A stretch of DNA of 64,000 nt from Brevundimonas mediterranea (GTDB taxonomy: Bacteria; Pseudomonadota; Alphaproteobacteria; Caulobacterales; Caulobacteraceae), in contig NZ_JACIDA010000002.1 in assembly GCF_014196125.1 (NCBI RefSeq), positions 124,001 through 188,000 on the forward strand. Reading direction: 5' to 3'. This document shows positions 1-8,221 of this stretch, piece after piece (position 1 is the first letter of the stretch; the number at the start of each line of letters is the position of its first letter). The notes under the pieces were generated by a model, which made no database searches, was not told the DNA's origin, and worked only from the letters and a program-made list of their open reading frames with translations. A program made the position numbers and the translations under genes.

Positions 1-51
1 GGGGTCGGGCTGTGCCTCCAAGGCCAGCGCAGAGCGTGGGCGGCGCCCGGC

Positions 52-70
52 CCTCGGGTCAGGCCCGAGG
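52..70. repeat. Short dyad (CCTCGGG-N5-CCCGAGG)
   Basis: A perfect 7-bp stem with a 5-nt loop lies just past the end of the cation efflux gene, followed by GATGACGG. There is no T-run on either strand, so a simple intrinsic terminator is unlikely. The core resembles the CCGGAGGATGACG ends of the larger dyad element at 27173-27347, so it may be a fragment of the same dispersed family. The rest of 1-87 shows no gene. Confidence 0.45.
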
Positions 71-87
71 ATGACGGCGGTTAGAGG

Positions 88-1071
88 TCAGCACCCCGGA
101 CAATCCGGCAGGGCCTCATTTTCCAGCTGAAGCGTTGTGTGGCGGATCGAATGGCGTTTCGCGACGGCTTGGGCCTCCATCAGCAAGGCCGCCCCGTCCT
201 CGCGGTCGTGGACCAGGTGAGCCGTCAGAGCGGTCTCGGTCGTGGACAGGCCCCAGACGTGCAGGTCATGGACCTCGCGAACCCCGTCCAGTCCCGCCAG
301 CGCCCGCTCCAGCCCGATCATGTCGACATCGCCCGGCGCGCCGTCCATGGCCAGATTGACCGAATCCTTCAGCAAGCCCCAGGTCGACCACAGAATCACG
401 GCGACGATGACCAGGCTGACGATGGGATCGACCAGGGACCAGCCGGTCAGCATGATCAGCCCGCCCGCCGCCACGACGCCCAGCGACACCCCGGCGTCGG
501 CCATCATGTGCAGATAGGCGCCGCGGGCGTTCAGGTCGTGCTGGGACTTCATGAACAACAGGGCCGTACCCAGATTGATGAAGAAGCCGATGGCCGCCAC
601 CGTCATGATCACGCCCGAGCCGACCGGCGCGGGTTCTGCAAAACGCCGCACGGCCTCGAAGGCGATGGCTCCGCAGGCGAAGATCAGCAGCAGGGCGTTG
701 CCCAGGGCCGCCAGCACCGTCGCCTTGCCGAAGCCGTAGGTGCGTCGGCCGCCCGCCGCTCCGTGCGCCCCGCGCCGCGCCAGCCAGGCCGCGCCGCCCG
801 CCATGGCCAGGCCCAGGACATCCGACAGATTATGCCCGGCGTCGGCCAGCAAGGCGGTCGAATCCGCGATCAGTCCTGCGCCGAACTCGCAGAACACGAA
901 GGCCAGATTGACCACCAGGCCGACGGCGTAGCGCCAGTCGCCGGTGTCCACCGGTCCATGGGCGTGCCCATGCCCATGATGATGGTGGTGATGGCCATGC
1001 GAAGAGTCATGGCCGTGATCATCATGATCGTGCCCATGATCGGAATGGTCGTGTTCAAGCGAGACGTTCAT
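88..1071 (-). CDS. Cation diffusion facilitator (CzcD/ZitB-type zinc efflux)
   Basis: This is a 327-residue inner-membrane antiporter of the CDF family, expected to export Zn2+ or similar divalent metals in exchange for protons. The first 40 residues are extremely rich in His, Asp and Gly, a metal-binding cytoplasmic tail typical of ZitB/CzcD proteins. The membrane part has about six hydrophobic segments. ALLADAGHNLSDVLG carries the HxxxD metal site of TM2, and MMADAGVSLGVV the matching TM5 site. The cytoplasmic C-terminal domain contains VREVHDLHVWGLS and ends in a Cys pair (CPGC). The family assignment is firm; the metal is inferred. A palindrome sits about 45 bp upstream of the start (1116-1138). 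The convergent-looking long frame on the other strand is a shadow of the His codons. Confidence 0.93.
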   Translation of the reverse strand: MNVSLEHDHSDHGHDHDDHGHDSSHGHHHHHHGHGHAHGPVDTGDWRYAVGLVVNLAFVFCEFGAGLIADSTALLADAGHNLSDVLGLAMAGGAAWLARRGAHGAAGGRRTYGFGKATVLAALGNALLLIFACGAIAFEAVRRFAEPAPVGSGVIMTVAAIGFFINLGTALLFMKSQHDLNARGAYLHMMADAGVSLGVVAAGGLIMLTGWSLVDPIVSLVIVAVILWSTWGLLKDSVNLAMDGAPGDVDMIGLERALAGLDGVREVHDLHVWGLSTTETALTAHLVHDREDGAALLMEAQAVAKRHSIRHTTLQLENEALPDCPGC

Positions 1072-1115
1072 GGCTCCGCCTATACGCCCTTTGAGCCAAC
1101 GGCCAAGCTGGTACT

Positions 1116-1138
1116 TGATAACGCATTGAATGTTATCA
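1116..1138. promoter_or_regulatory. Candidate metal-responsive operator (TGATAAC-N9-GTTATCA)
   Basis: A perfect 7-9-7 inverted repeat lies 45 bp upstream of the CDF transporter start, in a short AT-rich patch of otherwise GC-rich DNA. The GTTA/TAAC half-sites recall boxes of Zur/Fur-family repressors, and the next gene upstream has a second GTTA...TAAC palindrome. The sequence symmetry is directly seen; the regulator is inferred and none is encoded nearby. Confidence 0.45.
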
Positions 1139-1149
1139 TGTAATATCCA

Positions 1150-1806
1150 TCAATGCGGTTGGAGAACGATCACCAGCCCCAGGGCGATCAGGGCCACGCC
1201 CAGCACGGCCCCTTCATAGCGCGCCCACCGCTCCATCCGCAGGATCGACGCGCCCGCGCTGGCCAGGCCCGTGAACACCGCCATGCCGGCGATGGTGCCG
1301 ACGGCGAAGACCAGTGTCAGCAGAGCCAGGGCCGCCAGGCCCTGGGAGGCCGAAGACAGATAAATGGGCAGCAACACCTCGCCCGGCGACACGGCCATCA
1401 TGGCGACCAGGCCCAGGAAGGCGGCCTTGTCGGACACAGCCGGCGGCGCGGCCTCCATCGTCGGGCCGCCCGCCGTTGCGGGCCGCAACACCGTGGCGCG
1501 CGCCAGATAGAAGGCGCCGAACAGGAACAGCAGCACCGCCGCCAGATGGGGCAGAAGCCCCTCGACCCACTGATCCAGCGCCAGGCCCGCCGCCACGATC
1601 AGGCCGCCGACCACCGCTGTCGAGGCGATATGGGCTAGGCCCGCCGCCGTTACGGCCAGCAGCACGCGCGACGCCCGCCAGCCCTGCGCCCGACCCACCA
1701 GGGTGAAGGGCAGCCAGTGGGTCGGCAGGGCGGCGTGCAGGAAGGCCGCGACGAAGCCGCCCCCGAGCAGGGACAGCAGCACGGACGGTTCAGAGGCGGG
1801 CGACAT
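1150..1806 (-). CDS. UreH/NicO-like polytopic membrane protein, possible metal transporter
   Basis: This 218-residue protein is almost entirely hydrophobic, with about six predicted membrane segments. It starts directly with a membrane segment holding HAALPTHWLPFTLVGRAQGW, and has a second conserved-looking stretch, MAVSPGEVLLPIYLSS. This organisation fits the UreH/NicO/HupE-like group of small transition-metal transporters, although the classical HX4DH motif is absent. It lies 78 bp upstream of the CDF efflux gene in the same direction, each gene having its own palindrome, which supports a role in metal homeostasis. Substrate and direction of transport cannot be told from the sequence. Confidence 0.7.
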   Translation of the reverse strand: MSPASEPSVLLSLLGGGFVAAFLHAALPTHWLPFTLVGRAQGWRASRVLLAVTAAGLAHIASTAVVGGLIVAAGLALDQWVEGLLPHLAAVLLFLFGAFYLARATVLRPATAGGPTMEAAPPAVSDKAAFLGLVAMMAVSPGEVLLPIYLSSASQGLAALALLTLVFAVGTIAGMAVFTGLASAGASILRMERWARYEGAVLGVALIALGLVIVLQPH

Positions 1807-1821
1807 GGGCAGGCCTATACT

Positions 1822-1838
1822 CCGTTACTTTATAACGG
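1822..1838. promoter_or_regulatory. Candidate operator (CCGTTA-N5-TAACGG)
   Basis: A perfect 6-5-6 inverted repeat begins 16 bp upstream of the UreH/NicO-like start. It overlaps where the promoter or leader should be and shares GTTA/TAAC half-sites with the palindrome at 1116-1138. A common metal-sensing repressor is a reasonable inference; no regulator gene is adjacent. Confidence 0.45.
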
Positions 1839-1855
1839 TCGAGACCAATTCCACC

Positions 1856-3130
1856 TTATAGCCAGTCGGCGAAGGGTTCCCGGTCCAGCATGTCTTCATA
1901 GGTGGGGCGCGGCCGGATGACGGCCCACTGGTCGCCATCGACCAGAACCTCAGGGACCAGGGGGCGGCTGTTGTATTCGCTGGCCATGACGGCCCCATAG
2001 GCGCCGGCCCCGGTGAAGACGACCAGGTCCTCGGCCTCCAGCGGCGGCAGGCTGCGGTCGCGCGCAAAGGTGTCGCCCGTCTCGCAGACTGGCCCCACCA
2101 CGTCATGAGACAGGGCGGCGCCGTCGCGCGGATTGACCGGCTTGATGTCATGGAAGGCGTCGTACAGGGCCGGGCGCATCAGGTCGTTCATCGCCGCGTC
2201 CAGCACCAGGAACCGCCGTCCGTCCGAGCGTTCGGTGACCTGGATCACCTGGCTGAGCAGCACCCCGGCGTTTGCGGCCAGCAGACGGCCGGGCTCGAAG
2301 GCCGCCTCGACGTCCAGGCCGTTCAGGACCCGCGCGGCCATGGCCACATAGTCGGCCGGCGACGGCGGCTCGACCCCGCCCGAATAGGGCACGCCCAGCC
2401 CGCCGCCCAGGTCCAGCCGCGTCACCGCATGCCCCTGGGCCCGCAGGTCGCGGGTCATCTGGACCAAGACCTTGAAGGCGGCCTCCAGCGGGGCCAGGTC
2501 GGTGATCTGGCTGCCGATGTGACAGGCCAGGCCGACGGGCGTTACATGGGGCGAGGCCGAGGCGCGAGCGTACAGGGCCATGGCCTCCTCGACCGGCACG
2601 CCGAACTTGTCGCCCTTGCCGCCGGTGGTGATCTTGGCGTGACCGCCGGCGCCGACATCGGGATTGACCCGCACAGCCACGGCCGGCGAGGCCTGCATCA
2701 GGGCGGCGACCGCGATCAGCCGGTCCAGCTCGGCGCCGGATTCGATATTGATCTGGCGCACGCCGACGCCGATGGCGAAGACCATCTCCACATCGGTCTT
2801 GCCGACGCCGGAGAAGATGATCCGGTCAGCCGGAACCCCTGCCGCCAGGGCGCGGCGAATCTCGCCCTCCGACACGGTGTCGGCGCCCGAGCCCAGTTTG
2901 GCCAGGGTCGCCAGCACGGACAGGTTGGAGTTGGCCTTGACCGCAAAGGCGATCAGGGCCTCGCCCAGGGCTTCGCGATGCGCATCCGCCGCGGCCCGCA
3001 GCAGGCCGTAATGCCGCTTCAACGTCGCGGTGGAATAGACATAGACGGGCGTGCCCACCTCGTCGGCGATGATTTCCAGCGGGACGCCTTCGGCGTACAG
3101 AGCGCCGTCCTTCAGGTCGAAATGATGCAA
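1856..3130 (-). CDS. lysA: Diaminopimelate decarboxylase
   Basis: LysA is the PLP-dependent enzyme that decarboxylates meso-diaminopimelate to L-lysine, the last step of lysine synthesis in the cytoplasm. The 424-residue length is typical of the family. The PLP lysine is Lys65 in FAVKANSN. Other family landmarks are GGGLGVPY, the phosphate-binding EPGR stretch, and the C-terminal substrate motif CETGDTFARDR. It is the last gene of the argH-lipoprotein-lysA operon, starting 6 bp after the small lipoprotein stop. This order is common in proteobacteria. The start at MHHFDLKDG is the only one consistent with family length. Confidence 0.97.
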   Translation of the reverse strand: MHHFDLKDGALYAEGVPLEIIADEVGTPVYVYSTATLKRHYGLLRAAADAHREALGEALIAFAVKANSNLSVLATLAKLGSGADTVSEGEIRRALAAGVPADRIIFSGVGKTDVEMVFAIGVGVRQINIESGAELDRLIAVAALMQASPAVAVRVNPDVGAGGHAKITTGGKGDKFGVPVEEAMALYARASASPHVTPVGLACHIGSQITDLAPLEAAFKVLVQMTRDLRAQGHAVTRLDLGGGLGVPYSGGVEPPSPADYVAMAARVLNGLDVEAAFEPGRLLAANAGVLLSQVIQVTERSDGRRFLVLDAAMNDLMRPALYDAFHDIKPVNPRDGAALSHDVVGPVCETGDTFARDRSLPPLEAEDLVVFTGAGAYGAVMASEYNSRPLVPEVLVDGDQWAVIRPRPTYEDMLDREPFADWL

Positions 3131-3136
3131 GGCGGC

Positions 3137-3367
3137 CTAGCGGGGATCGTTCTGGGCGGCGCCGGCGCCGATGGGATTGGAGGGACCGCCGTCTATCGGC
3201 ACGCTGCTGGACGGACGGTTCATGGTCGCGGGCTCGGGCAAGCCGGGGGCGCGGCTGCCGCGCGGCGCACGCTCGGTCTCACGCACCGGCGATTCCAGAT
3301 CGGCCATACGTCCACAGCCAGCGGCCGACAGGGCGAGCAGGCCCACGAGGATCAGGGTCTTCTTCAT
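3137..3367 (-). CDS. Small lipoprotein between argH and lysA (LptM-like)
   Basis: This 76-residue protein begins [20 protein letters not shown], a signal peptide with a type II lipobox (Leu-Ser-Ala-Ala-Gly-Cys context). The mature part is Pro/Gly/Ser-rich and probably disordered. The start overlaps the argH stop as ATGA, and lysA follows 6 bp after its stop, so the three genes are translationally linked. Small lipoproteins at this place next to lysA are often LptM (YifL) homologues, which assist LPS translocon LptD maturation. Here the usual CG-x-KGPLY-like start is replaced by [10 protein letters not shown], so the LptM label is only an inference from context and the CG...L..P pattern. Confidence 0.75.
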   Translation of the reverse strand: MKKTLILVGLLALSAAGCGRMADLESPVRETERAPRGSRAPGLPEPATMNRPSSSVPIDGGPSNPIGAGAAQNDPR

Positions 3368-4800
3368 AGGCGGGCTCTCCAGTCGGCGATGCGCGCGCGG
3401 ACCTGTTCCGGCGCAGTGCCGCCATAGCTCTGACGACTCTGGCACGAAGCCTCGGCGGTCAGCACCTTGTAAACCGCTTCCGTGATCCCCGGCTCGAGTT
3501 TCTGCATTTCTTCCAGCGGCAGTTGCGACAGGTCCACGCCCATCGCCTCGGCCTGTTTCACCGCCGCGCCTGTGACATGGTGCGCCTTGCGGAAAGGCAG
3601 GTTCAGTTCACGCACCAGCCAGTCGGCCAGGTCGGTCGCGGTCGAGAAGCCGGCGCCGGCGGCCGCCGCCATCCGTTCAGTGTTCGGACGCAGGGCCGAG
3701 ACCATGGCGGTCATGGCGACCAGGGCCAGGTCCAGGGCGTCGAAGGCCTCGAACACCGGCGGTTTGTCTTCCTGCATGTCCTTGGAATAGGCGAGCGGCA
3801 GGCCCTTCATCACGGTCGACAGGGCGACCAGCGAGCCCAGGATCCGGCCGGTCTTGGCCCGGACCAGTTCGGCGGCGTCGGGATTGCGCTTCTGCGGCAT
3901 GATCGACGAGCCGGTGGTCAGGTCGTCCGGCAGGCTGGCGAAGCCGAACATCGGCGTCATCCAGACCACGATCTCCTCGGCCAGGCGCGACAGATGGCCC
4001 GCCGTGATTGAGGCCGCGGCCAGGCTTTCCAGGGCGAAGTCACGGTCCGACACGGCGTCCAGCGAATTGGCCATCGGCCGGTCGAAGCCCAGTTCGGCCG
4101 CCGTCATGTGGCGGTCGATCGGGAAGGGCGAACCGGCCAGGGCGGCGGCGCCCAGGGGGCTTTCGTTCATCCGCGTCCGGGCGTCGGCGAACCGGCCGGC
4201 GTCGCGGCCGAACATCTCGACATAGGCCATCAGATGGTGGCCCAGGGTCACGGGCTGGGCGGTCTGGAGATGGGTGAAGCCGGGCATCAGATCGCCGGCG
4301 TGCTGTTCGGCCCGATCCAGCAGGGCGGCCTGCAGGGCCTTGAGCTGGGCGATGGTGCGGTCGGCGGCGTCGCGGACCCACAGGCGGAAATCGACGGCCA
4401 CCTGGTCGTTACGGCTGCGGGCGGTGTGCAGCCGGCCCGACGGTTCGCCGATCAGTTCCGACAGCCGGGCCTCCACATTCATGTGGATGTCCTCGAACTG
4501 GTCGCGGAAGGGGAAGGTCCCGCCGACGATCTCTGCCTCGATAGCGTCCAGCCCGCCCAGGATGGCTTCGGCGTCGGCCGGTTGGATCACGCCCTGTTTG
4601 GCCAGCATCCGGCAGTGGGCGCGCGATCCGGCCAGATCCTGACGCCACAGACGCTGGTCCACGCCGATGGAGACGTTGATCGCCTGCATGATTTCGGCGG
4701 GGCGCGACGAAAAGCGGCCGCCCCACATGTCTTGACCTGCGGGCTTGGCCGGGGCCTTAGAAGCACTGGCTTGGGCGGTATCGGAGGCGGCGTCTGTCAT
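3364..4800 (-). CDS. argH: Argininosuccinate lyase
   Basis: ArgH cleaves argininosuccinate to arginine and fumarate, the last step of arginine synthesis. The 478-residue protein has the fumarase/aspartase superfamily signature [12 protein letters not shown] with the catalytic Ser, the [11 protein letters not shown] substrate loop, and the usual MWGGRFS start motif 24 residues in. The open frame extends further upstream, but the ATG at 4800 is preferred; an ATG at 4728 directly before WGGRF is also possible. If 4800 is right, its ATG overlaps the divergent tlpA ATG (CATG at 4798-4801), so each ribosome-binding site would lie inside the other gene. It is the first gene of the argH-lipoprotein-lysA operon. 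Confidence 0.96.
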   Translation of the reverse strand: MTDAASDTAQASASKAPAKPAGQDMWGGRFSSRPAEIMQAINVSIGVDQRLWRQDLAGSRAHCRMLAKQGVIQPADAEAILGGLDAIEAEIVGGTFPFRDQFEDIHMNVEARLSELIGEPSGRLHTARSRNDQVAVDFRLWVRDAADRTIAQLKALQAALLDRAEQHAGDLMPGFTHLQTAQPVTLGHHLMAYVEMFGRDAGRFADARTRMNESPLGAAALAGSPFPIDRHMTAAELGFDRPMANSLDAVSDRDFALESLAAASITAGHLSRLAEEIVVWMTPMFGFASLPDDLTTGSSIMPQKRNPDAAELVRAKTGRILGSLVALSTVMKGLPLAYSKDMQEDKPPVFEAFDALDLALVAMTAMVSALRPNTERMAAAAGAGFSTATDLADWLVRELNLPFRKAHHVTGAAVKQAEAMGVDLSQLPLEEMQKLEPGITEAVYKVLTAEASCQSRQSYGGTAPEQVRARIADWRARL

Positions 4801-5464
4801 GAGTGGCTCGAGAAAGGCGATCTGGGCGGTCGTCGGCGCGCTCGTGCTGTTCAGCACGCTCGCCGGCGCCGGCGGCTTGGCGATGTCGCTATACGCCAAT
4901 CATCGGCAGAAGGCGCAACCCCAGACGACGCCTGTTGCGAAAAGCGATCTGGCCCGGTTCGCGGTCGGGCCGCTGGCGTCGCTGGAGACGCCGTCCGAGC
5001 TGAAGACCGCGCCGGAATACATGTTCCGCGACCGCAACGGCACGGCTGTGCGGTTCTCGACCTTCGAGGGCAAGGTGGTGGTGGTCAATCTGTGGGCCAT
5101 GTGGTGCGCCCCGTGCCGCACCGAAATGCCGACCCTGGCCCAGCTGGCCCGGTCCTATCAGCGCAACGAGGATCTGATCGTCCTGCCGATCAACGTCGAC
5201 GCCTCGCCCGACGCCCTGGCCGACGCCAAGAGCTTCATCGACGTTCACGAGCCCCTGCCGCTGTACAGCGACATCAAATTCCAGCTGCCGTTCGAGTTTC
5301 CGGGCAAGGGCAAGATGCCCCAGACCATCTTCCTGGATCGCGATGGCCGCATCCGCGCGACCTTCTCGGGCGAGGCCGACTGGAACAGTCCCGAAGCCCA
5401 CGCCCTGATCGACGCCCTGCTGGCGGAAGGCGCGCCCGGAGCCGGGGCGACGCCCGCCGCCTGA
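4799..5464 (+). CDS. tlpA: TlpA-family membrane-anchored thioredoxin
   Basis: This 221-residue protein has a single N-terminal signal anchor ([19 protein letters not shown]) followed by a periplasmic thioredoxin-like domain. The redox motif is WCAPC, with Cys103 and Cys106, and the domain carries the TlpA/ResA-type central insert. It is expected to reduce disulfides in the periplasm, for example during cytochrome c or cytochrome oxidase assembly. The ATG at 4799 is chosen because it gives a clean signal anchor; a longer frame from 4745 adds a stretch unlike a leader. It is divergent from argH with overlapping start codons, and convergent with the next lipoprotein only 4 bp away. Confidence 0.92.
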   Translation: MSGSRKAIWAVVGALVLFSTLAGAGGLAMSLYANHRQKAQPQTTPVAKSDLARFAVGPLASLETPSELKTAPEYMFRDRNGTAVRFSTFEGKVVVVNLWAMWCAPCRTEMPTLAQLARSYQRNEDLIVLPINVDASPDALADAKSFIDVHEPLPLYSDIKFQLPFEFPGKGKMPQTIFLDRDGRIRATFSGEADWNSPEAHALIDALLAEGAPGAGATPAA

Positions 5465-5468
5465 GGCG

Positions 5469-5777
5469 TCAGTTGTCGGCCGGCACGCGCTGATCGGTGT
5501 TCGGGTTGACGGCGCCGGGCTTGCCCTCGGCGGCGGCCTCGGCCTGGTTTTCCTCCAGCTCGTCGGCGGCATTGCCGGCGCCGGTCTCGACCGCCCGCGC
5601 GGCCTTCATGGCCCCGGACTCGATGACTTCGCCCGCCTGGGCGGCGACTTCGCCGGTACGATCCGCAGCCGCCTCGGCTTTGGCTTCGGTCTTTTCCTGC
5701 TCGGCCTCTGTGCAGGCGGCGGCGCCCAGGGACAGGACGGCGGCGGCTGTCAGCAGGGCTTTTGTACGGATGGTCAT
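5469..5777 (-). CDS. Small Ala/Glu-rich lipoprotein
   Basis: The 102-residue product starts MTIRTKALLTAAAVLSLGAA-AC, a signal peptide with lipobox ending at Cys. The mature chain is very rich in Ala and Glu with regular spacing (EAKAEAAADRT, AGEVIESGAMKAARAVETG), suggesting a long amphipathic helix, and ends in an Asn/Pro-rich tail. The start at 5777 is favoured by GGAGAG 5-8 bases upstream; the open frame extends further without a leader. It faces tlpA tail to tail. The function is unknown. The helix pattern is reminiscent of entericidin/YtfJ-like small envelope lipoproteins, but that is not strong enough to name it. Confidence 0.75.
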   Translation of the reverse strand: MTIRTKALLTAAAVLSLGAAACTEAEQEKTEAKAEAAADRTGEVAAQAGEVIESGAMKAARAVETGAGNAADELEENQAEAAAEGKPGAVNPNTDQRVPADN

Positions 5778-5960
5778 GAGGTCTCTCCGGTCAAGGTTGT
5801 CGGCCGCTGAACGCGGCAGGACCGGGCCGGTTGCCAAAAGAGCTTCTGCGGGGTCGTTTGCCACAGACACAGCTCCAGGTCACAAAAGAAAACCCACAGT
5901 TGCTTTGCCGGCTATAAACATGGTTCCCTCTCTTAGGGAATATTCCCCAGGAGGAATGAA

Positions 5961-6203
5961 ATGAAATTGTTCCGTTCGAGTTTCGCCCGGGTCAGCGCTG
6001 CCCTCGCGATGGCCGCTACTGCGTCGCTTGCTTCCGTGACTGTGGCGTCTGCCGATCCATCAGACCCTGTCTGCATCATGCCGCCCGAAGATTACTGCAC
6101 ATACTTGGGCGGCTATACCTACGGTACGACGGCTTGGAAGCAATGCTATCGCACCGCCAGCGCGCTATATTACGGCGAGTACTGCGGCGGCATTTGGTCA
6201 TAA
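5961..6203 (+). CDS. Small secreted Cys-containing protein, unknown family
   Basis: This 80-residue protein starts 7 bp after AGGAGG, the strongest Shine-Dalgarno in the neighbourhood. Residues 1-31 form a signal peptide ending in VASA before DPSDPV. The mature part of about 49 residues has four Cys (VC, YC, QC, YC), many Tyr and Gly, and no charged clusters, so two disulfides in a small compact fold are plausible. A terminator-like hairpin follows the stop. GC content is visibly lower here than in the flanks. I do not recognise a family. The signal peptide and ribosome-binding site make a real gene likely. Confidence 0.7.
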   Translation: MKLFRSSFARVSAALAMAATASLASVTVASADPSDPVCIMPPEDYCTYLGGYTYGTTAWKQCYRTASALYYGEYCGGIWS

Positions 6204-6221
6204 ATTCCAATAGAACCTATC

Positions 6222-6252
6222 GGTCCGCTCTTTAAGGGCGGACCCTTTCCCT
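6222..6252 (+). terminator. Rho-independent terminator after the small secreted protein
   Basis: GGTCCGC and GCGGACC form a perfect 7-bp stem, extended by a wobble pair, around a TTTAA loop, and are followed by the pyrimidine run CTTTCCCTT. It ends 24-50 bp after the stop of the small secreted protein and before the tRNA. Confidence 0.6.
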
Positions 6253-6276
6253 TGGGTATCGGAACTTATGAGAAGG

Positions 6277-6353
6277 TGGTGACTGGAGGCGGGATCGAAC
6301 CGCCGACCTGTGGGTTATGAATCCACCGCTCTAACCATCTGAGCTACCCAGTC
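6277..6353 (-). tRNA. tRNA-Met (CAT anticodon)
   Basis: A 77-nt tRNA reads on the minus strand from GACTGGGTAGCTCAG to CCTCCAGTCACCA. The acceptor arms GACTGGG/TCCAGTC pair, the D arm GCTC/GAGC and T arm GGCGG-TTCGATC-CCGCC are canonical, and the CCA end is encoded. The anticodon loop TTCATAA gives CAT. It lacks initiator features such as the three G-C pairs at the anticodon stem, so it should be elongator Met; a lysidine-modified Ile tRNA cannot be fully excluded from the loop alone. Confidence 0.93.
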
Positions 6354-6574
6354 GCATCCCGTCTCCGGGCGTCCGCGAGGCCTGGGGCCAGCGCGAAAGA
6401 GGCGTGCCTATATCGCCGTCGGGCGCGCGGTTCAAGTCGTCTCGACGCAGATCGTGCGGCGATGCGGCGCAGGACAGGCCTCGGCGGGAACGGTAACGCT
6501 GAAGGGGTCGTTGCCGATGTCAGCCCCCAGTCCGTCCCCGATCCCCTCAAGACCTTGCCGGAGCTTCCCCCGCC

Positions 6575-7810
6575 ATGCGCCTCATCGTCCTCGCCGCCTC
6601 GACCTCCCTGCTCGTCCTCGCCGCCGCCTGCGGCGCCAACGGCGAGAGCGCTCCGGCCTCAAGCCAGGCGGGCGCGGCGCTGGAGACCCGGCCGGCCAAC
6701 AACCCCGACCAGCATCCCGCCTTCCCCGGCCAGACCCGGGCGCCGGGGGTGAAGACCGACGTCGCCCTTAGCCACAGCGTCGTCGCCTCGGGCCTGATGC
6801 ATCCGTGGGGCCTGGCCCTCATGCCCGACGGACGCTGGCTGGTGACGGAAAAGCCCGGCCGACTGCGGATCATCACGGCCCAGGGACAGATCGGCGAACC
6901 GGTTCAGGGCCTGCCCCGCGTCGATGCGCGCGGCCAGGGCGGGCTGCTGGACGTCGTCACAAGCCCCGGCTTCGGCCAGGACCGGCTGATCTACTGGAGC
7001 TATTCGGAGCCTCGAGACGGCGGCAACGCCACCTCGGTCGCGCGGGGCCGCCTGTCCGACGACGGGGCGCGGGTGGAGGACGTCCAGGTCATCTTCCGCG
7101 CCCTGCCCGTCTATGACGGCGACAAGCATTTCGGCTCGTCCCTGGCCTTCGCGCCGGACGGCAAACTGTTCATCACCCTGGGCGAACGCTCCGACAGGCC
7201 GATGCGGGCGCAGGCCCAGGATCTGGGCTCGCACATGGGCAAGACCATCCGGATCAACGCCGACGGTTCGGTTCCCCAGGACAATCCCTTCGTCGGCCGC
7301 GCCGTCGCCCTACCCGAAATCTGGAGCCTGGGCCATCGCAACGTCCAGGGAATTGCCGTCCAGCCTGGAACGGGAGCGATTTGGACCATTGAGCACGGCA
7401 CGCGCGGCGGCGACGAGGTCAATCTGGACAAGCCGGGCCTGAACTACGGCTGGCCCGACGCGGCTTACGGCGTGGAATATGCGGGCGGTCAGATCAACAG
7501 CGGCGCGACACAGAGGTCCGGCACCGAACAGCCGGTCTATTACTGGGACCCGGTCATCGCGCCGGGCGGGGCGACCTTCTATCAAGGCGCCATGTTCCCC
7601 GGCTGGGACGGCGATCTGCTGGTCGCCGGCCTGAAGGAAAAACACATCGCCCGGCTTGTGATCGAGAATGACCGCGTGGTCGGCGAAGAGCGGCTGCTGA
7701 CCGACCTGGGTGAACGGATCCGCGACGTGGCCGTGGGACCGGACGGCGCCGTCTGGGCCATCACCGACGAGGACGACGGCAAGCTGGTCAGGCTGGCGGC
7801 CGCGCGGTAG
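6575..7810 (+). CDS. PQQ-dependent aldose sugar dehydrogenase-like lipoprotein
   Basis: This 411-residue exported protein belongs to the soluble glucose dehydrogenase/YliI beta-propeller family, which oxidises aldoses with pyrroloquinoline quinone in the periplasm. The N-terminus (MRLIVLAASTSLLVLAAACG) has a lipobox, so it is probably membrane-anchored. Family landmarks include HPWGLALMPDGRWLVTEKPGRLRI, GQGGLLDVVTSPGF, HFGSSLAFAPDGKLFITLGER, SLGHRNVQGIAVQPGTGAIWTIEHG and RGGDEVNLDKPGLNYGWP. The conserved His of DKHFGSS and the Arg-Asn of GHRNVQG fit the PQQ and active site. Whether PQQ is made by this organism is not shown here. It is followed 55 bp later by a small lipoprotein. Confidence 0.92.
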   Translation: MRLIVLAASTSLLVLAAACGANGESAPASSQAGAALETRPANNPDQHPAFPGQTRAPGVKTDVALSHSVVASGLMHPWGLALMPDGRWLVTEKPGRLRIITAQGQIGEPVQGLPRVDARGQGGLLDVVTSPGFGQDRLIYWSYSEPRDGGNATSVARGRLSDDGARVEDVQVIFRALPVYDGDKHFGSSLAFAPDGKLFITLGERSDRPMRAQAQDLGSHMGKTIRINADGSVPQDNPFVGRAVALPEIWSLGHRNVQGIAVQPGTGAIWTIEHGTRGGDEVNLDKPGLNYGWPDAAYGVEYAGGQINSGATQRSGTEQPVYYWDPVIAPGGATFYQGAMFPGWDGDLLVAGLKEKHIARLVIENDRVVGEERLLTDLGERIRDVAVGPDGAVWAITDEDDGKLVRLAAAR

Positions 7811-7865
7811 TCTGCGCGCGGTCGGGGTCGTCCGAACGCCTCGGCGTTCCAATATGGAGATCCCC

Positions 7866-8087
7866 ATGCGCAACGTCATTCTGTCGAGCCTGATCGCCCT
7901 GCCCCTGCTGGCGGCCTGCGGCACGACCAAGGGCGTCAACAGCTACCAGGCCGACATGGACGCCCTTGAGGCGGCCTGCACCGCACGTCAGGGCATACTG
8001 ACGCCCACCGGACTGCAGAGCGGCCGGCCGGAGACCGACTACGCCTGTCGGATCACGGGCGTCACGAGCCGTATTCCGTCAAACTGA
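7866..8087 (+). CDS. Small lipoprotein with conserved-looking Cys residues
   Basis: The 73-residue product starts MRNVILSSLIALPLLAACGT, a signal peptide with lipobox LAAC. The mature part has two further Cys (EAACTARQ and DYACRI) that could form a disulfide. GGAG lies 7-10 bases before the ATG at 7866; another in-frame ATG at 7854 lacks this. It follows the sugar dehydrogenase by 55 bp and may share its transcript. No function can be assigned. Confidence 0.75.
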   Translation: MRNVILSSLIALPLLAACGTTKGVNSYQADMDALEAACTARQGILTPTGLQSGRPETDYACRITGVTSRIPSN

Positions 8088-8094
8088 GCGACAC

Positions 8095-8121
8095 CGGAGC
8101 GCCTCGTCTTCACGGACGCTC
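8095..8121 (+). terminator. Hairpin after the small lipoprotein
   Basis: CGGAGCG and CGCTCCG form a perfect 7-bp stem with a 13-nt loop starting 8 bp after the stop. No clear T-run follows, so termination may be weak or Rho-assisted. The remaining 8122-8347 holds a candidate operator and the leader of the thiolase gene, with no further gene seen. Confidence 0.35.
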
Positions 8122-8221
8122 CGGGTCAGACGCACCGCCTTCGGCGTCTGTCGTCCTCGTCGTCATCGCCCCACATACGGCCGGCGACATGGCGGTCGCA
8201 CCCGTTCACGCGGCTTATTAC

